Shown: positions 4,488 through 6,278 of the stretch, in pieces
Layout of the letters: each line of letters starts with the position of its first letter
How positions within the stretch are numbered: the stretch's first letter is position 1
Origin: Candidatus Methanophagales archaeon
GTDB taxonomy: Archaea > Halobacteriota > Syntropharchaeia > Alkanophagales > Methanospirareceae
Assembly (NCBI GenBank): GCA_021161765.1
Contig: JAGGZZ010000082.1
Location: forward strand, 1-6,278
Direction of reading: 5' to 3'
DNA: 6,278 bases
The notes under the pieces: model-generated
Seen by the model: the letters and a program-made list of their open reading frames with translations, nothing else
Databases searched by the model: none
What the model was told of the DNA's origin: nothing
Program-made: the position numbers and the translations under genes

Positions 4488-5813
4488 TTACCCGAGATGC
4501 AAAATTAGCAATAAAACCTGCAATATTACCTTCAGATTATGAGCCGTGCATACAAGATTATGCTCTATCCGCACGTTTTCTATCCCTCTTGTCAGAAACT
4601 CCCTAAACTTCAAATTATGCTTAATGTTATACTCATACTCGCCCTTTCTGCTGAGTATCTCACCACTGGGGCATAGAAACTGGTCTGTTTCTTCATCATA
4701 ATCGAAGGAATCCTTTGAGAATAGATTCACCTTCGGCTTATTTCCCTTCATCTCCCCCGCCTGCTTGCGATCTGGAATATAGCCGTCTAACCCGCTCGTC
4801 TCCAGGTATCGCAGGTTAGGGCCACTGAAATATCCGTTATCAAAGCTCATTTTCGCACCCTCCGGTAGTTTCTCCACGTTTTCCAGCGTACTATTCACCT
4901 GCGACTCTAACTGTGCGTGATCCATGCAATCCTGTGTGACATCATTGGCAACGATTAGCCCCGAATCGTGATCTACAGTGATTTGCGGGTTGTATGACAG
5001 TTCGATCCGCTCCTTCTTGTTCTTCATAAATCTTGCTTCCGGGTCAGTTATACTTACAGCGCTCTGTCCACTCTTATTTAGCTCCCCTTCCGCCTTATCG
5101 AGCTTTTCAATAATCTGCTCCTTCTGCAGCTCATCGCCAAGCACATGCTGCTCGATAATCTTCTTCGCCGCGTTCTTCATTTTCTTGCCTGAGGCTTCTT
5201 CAATCTCCTTTATCTTCTCGCGAAGCTTCTCCTGTGTATTGAGTTCGGGTGGAAGCTCATCGCCCCGCTTATCCCCATAGAGCTTGTCTTCCTCATCGTC
5301 TATCGCAATCCCTCTCTCTATTATCCTCCTGATCTCCTCTATCTCTTCCTTGCTCAGCGTGTAATTGTTTGAGGCGTTGGCTTTCATCTTAGTGCCATCC
5401 GTTGAGATATGTCCCAGGCCCAAAATTCCCAACGCTTTGGCAGTCGTGACGGTTTCCTTGAACGTATTTTCAATTAGGTCTTTGCACTCCTTTTTAAAAT
5501 TGCATATCGTCCTGAAATCGGGCTTCTCATTCCCGGTGAGGTACATGTAGACCACATTCTCATGAGCGAGCTTTGCTATCTTTCTCGAAGACCATACGGC
5601 ATCAACGGACGCCATTATCACCAGTCTTAGCAGCATCCGGCGTGAATACGCAGGATTGCCAGGTCCAGACCTGTACTTCTGCTCCACTTCACTAACATCT
5701 ACACCATTCACGATAGCAATAACCAGGTAGCAAATATGGTCTACCGGTACGAGATCACTAACAGCCGGGGGCAATAGCCACGACTGCCCCATTTTGTCGC
5801 TTCTTACCGCCAT
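4488..5813 (-). CDS. IS1182 family DDE transposase with internal deletion
   Basis: 441-residue transposase of the IS1182 group. The N-terminus (about 15-125) is a DUF772-type domain: SWLLPPAVSDLVPVDHICYLV opens it and YSRRMLLRLVIMASVDAVWSSRKI is typical. The RNase-H-like catalytic core supplies the first Asp in HISTDGTKMKANAS (D139) and the second in MSFDNGYFSG (D325). A charged, coiled-coil-like insertion lies between them (about 155-250). After FLCPSGEILSRKGEYEYN (379-396) the protein jumps straight to IKHNLKFREFLTRG (397-410) and ends EHNLVCTAHNLKVILQVLL. In the family these blocks are separated by a cysteine-bearing stretch and by the segment with Y-x-x-R and the E-P-x-F-G motif that carries the catalytic Glu. 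That segment is absent, so an in-frame deletion of very roughly 70 residues is inferred near 4620-4635 and activity is unlikely. The ATG at 5813 is preceded by GGTAAGGA, a fair ribosome-binding site, and by a TATA-like box at 5831-5840. Confidence 0.85.
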   Translation of the reverse strand: MAVRSDKMGQSWLLPPAVSDLVPVDHICYLVIAIVNGVDVSEVEQKYRSGPGNPAYSRRMLLRLVIMASVDAVWSSRKIAKLAHENVVYMYLTGNEKPDFRTICNFKKECKDLIENTFKETVTTAKALGILGLGHISTDGTKMKANASNNYTLSKEEIEEIRRIIERGIAIDDEEDKLYGDKRGDELPPELNTQEKLREKIKEIEEASGKKMKNAAKKIIEQHVLGDELQKEQIIEKLDKAEGELNKSGQSAVSITDPEARFMKNKKERIELSYNPQITVDHDSGLIVANDVTQDCMDHAQLESQVNSTLENVEKLPEGAKMSFDNGYFSGPNLRYLETSGLDGYIPDRKQAGEMKGNKPKVNLFSKDSFDYDEETDQFLCPSGEILSRKGEYEYNIKHNLKFREFLTRGIENVRIEHNLVCTAHNLKVILQVLLLILHLG

Positions 5814-5830
5814 TCCTTACCATTCCCCTA

Positions 5831-5840
5831 ATTATATAAT
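5831..5840 (-). promoter_or_regulatory. TATA-like box for the transposase
   Basis: ATTATATAAT lies inside the IS and is centred about 22 bases before the transposase ATG. It is palindromic, so direction is set only by the gene. GGTAAGGA between it and the ATG is a possible ribosome-binding site. Confidence 0.4.
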
Positions 5841-6033
5841 CAAAAAATGATTGTACATGTCATAATAAAAGCTTTTCGGTTTTATTTCGCTTGGAACTAA
5901 ATCAGGTGTTCTTCTAAGCGGTATTTTTGTAACTTGAGAAAGCTCTGGCTATAAATGTGCATTGAATTTGAAAGAAAGCGTTTTTAGATGTGTGTACTAT
6001 TGTATAATATCTGCTGATTGTTTGGTAATTATT
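5841..6033. other. IS subterminal region without a gene
   Basis: The stretch between the transposase promoter and the right inverted repeat is A/T-rich and has no coding frame that I can support. It holds a 10-base palindrome, AAAAGCTTTT (5867-5876), and an inward TATTATACA that repeats a word near the other IS end. Such subterminal sites could be transposase-binding sequences. Confidence 0.4.
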
Positions 6034-6044
6034 GGACAGCCTCT
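6034..6044 (-). repeat. IS terminal inverted repeat, transposase 5' side
   Basis: GGACAGCCTCT on the plus strand, the exact reverse complement of 4364-4374. The outer bases continue into AGAGG, making CCTCTAGAGG (6040-6049), so the precise last base of the element is uncertain by one or two positions. Confidence 0.8.
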
Positions 6045-6276
6045 AGAGGTGCGCAAAAATAGTTAGATATGAAGTAATCTATAATAGACTCCACATCGAG
6101 TCCCATTCTTAAAATTTCACCACAATTCCTATGAAAGATTTGGTCTTCTTCCACTTTTACCTCGTGATTTAGGCACTACAGAGGATAGCGAAGTCTCAGT
6201 AAGCTTTAATCTCATTTCCGAATCCATTTTCATTTATTATGGGTCTGGCTTCTTTAGGGTAATAAAATGCATTGTA
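6045..6276 (-). pseudogene. Possible frameshifted gene remnant, unrecognised
   Basis: No single frame is open across this stretch, but the minus strand reads as coding-like in pieces. From 6276 one frame gives YNAFYYPKEARPIINENGF and a few more residues, stopping at 6196. A second frame from an ATG at 6233 gives 34 residues (MKMDSEMRLKLTETSLSS, then a basic tail) and stops at 6129. A third frame, open from 6175, gives HEVKVEEDQIFHRNCGEIL and then MGLDVESIIDYFISNYFCAPL, and runs into the IS end, stopping at 6029. The composition of the first and third pieces looks like real protein. A gene with one or two frameshifts, cut by the IS, would explain it. I do not recognise the family, and chance open reading is a real alternative. 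The upstream part lies outside the window. Confidence 0.35.
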
Positions 6277-6278
6277 AT

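Larger units (their letters stand above)
4364..6044 (-). mobile_element. IS1182-like insertion sequence, probably defective
   Basis: A 1681-base element bounded by perfect 11-base terminal inverted repeats (AGAGGCTGTCC at 4364-4374; GGACAGCCTCT at 6034-6044). The similarity continues imperfectly inward, with a shared TATTATACA about 20-25 bases inside each end. It encodes one transposase on the minus strand. There are 113 bases between the left repeat and the transposase stop, and about 220 bases between the transposase start and the right repeat. No target-site duplication is apparent: the left flank ends GTATAA and the right flank begins AGAGGTGC. The right end lies in a CCTCTAGAGG palindrome (6040-6049). 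The transposase carries an internal deletion, so the copy is probably immobile unless helped in trans. It sits 45 bases upstream of the DUF116 pair and interrupts the region beyond. Confidence 0.8.

Noticed and set aside
4473..4489. AACG...CGTT hairpin around the transposase stop as a terminator
   Set aside because: The stem is four pairs plus a mismatch with an A-only loop, and no T tract follows in a useful position.
4978..5280. Plus-strand 100-codon open frame with a Ser/Phe-rich sequence
   Set aside because: It is antisense to the charged Glu/Lys-rich region of the transposase, which explains its composition.

Overview
The window is archaeal, most likely euryarchaeal. It carries an archaeal-type pantoate kinase of the GHMP superfamily and a DisA_N-type diadenylate cyclase. 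It also carries a remnant of a geranylgeranyl-reductase-like flavoprotein, and several genes have an A/T-rich TATA-like box about 20-30 bases before the start codon. A methanogen or anaerobic methane/alkane-oxidising relative would fit the tandem DUF116 genes and the IS1182-type transposase, but that placement is an impression, not something the sequence proves.

Left third (1-2560). A minus-strand pair encodes a diadenylate cyclase (997-1581) followed after 48 bases by a DUF92/TMEM19/VTE6-family membrane protein (127-948). Pantoate kinase (1655-2560, plus strand) is divergent from the cyclase across a 73-base shared promoter region. These three genes look intact: CoA biosynthesis, c-di-AMP signalling and a putative membrane prenyl-phosphate-type enzyme.

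Middle (2561-4363). After pantoate kinase comes a roughly 220-base gap holding an imperfect palindromic repeat (2609-2718) and a small perfect hairpin (2730-2747). Next is a 64-codon fragment of a geranylgeranyl-reductase-like FAD protein (2781-2975, minus strand). It begins at the codon after the stop of a DUF116 gene, in the same frame. Two tandem DUF116 paralogues follow on the minus strand (2976-3647 and 3617-4318). They share a seven-cysteine pattern and overlap, possibly by an ATGA stop/start.

Right third (4364-6278). An IS1182-like insertion sequence (about 4364-6044) with 11-base perfect terminal inverted repeats lies 45 bases upstream of the first DUF116 gene. Its transposase (4488-5813) seems to have lost, by an in-frame deletion, the segment carrying the third catalytic acid, so the copy is probably inactive. 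Beyond the IS, 6045-6278 holds short minus-strand coding-like pieces in different frames, which look like a decayed or frameshifted gene.

I found no complete new defence or mobile system. The most worthwhile leads are the tandem seven-cysteine DUF116 pair, the flavoprotein scar joined in frame behind it, the catalytically gutted IS, and the palindromic intergenic repeat. The region from 2561 to the end looks like a rearrangement-prone accessory stretch beside a conserved block.
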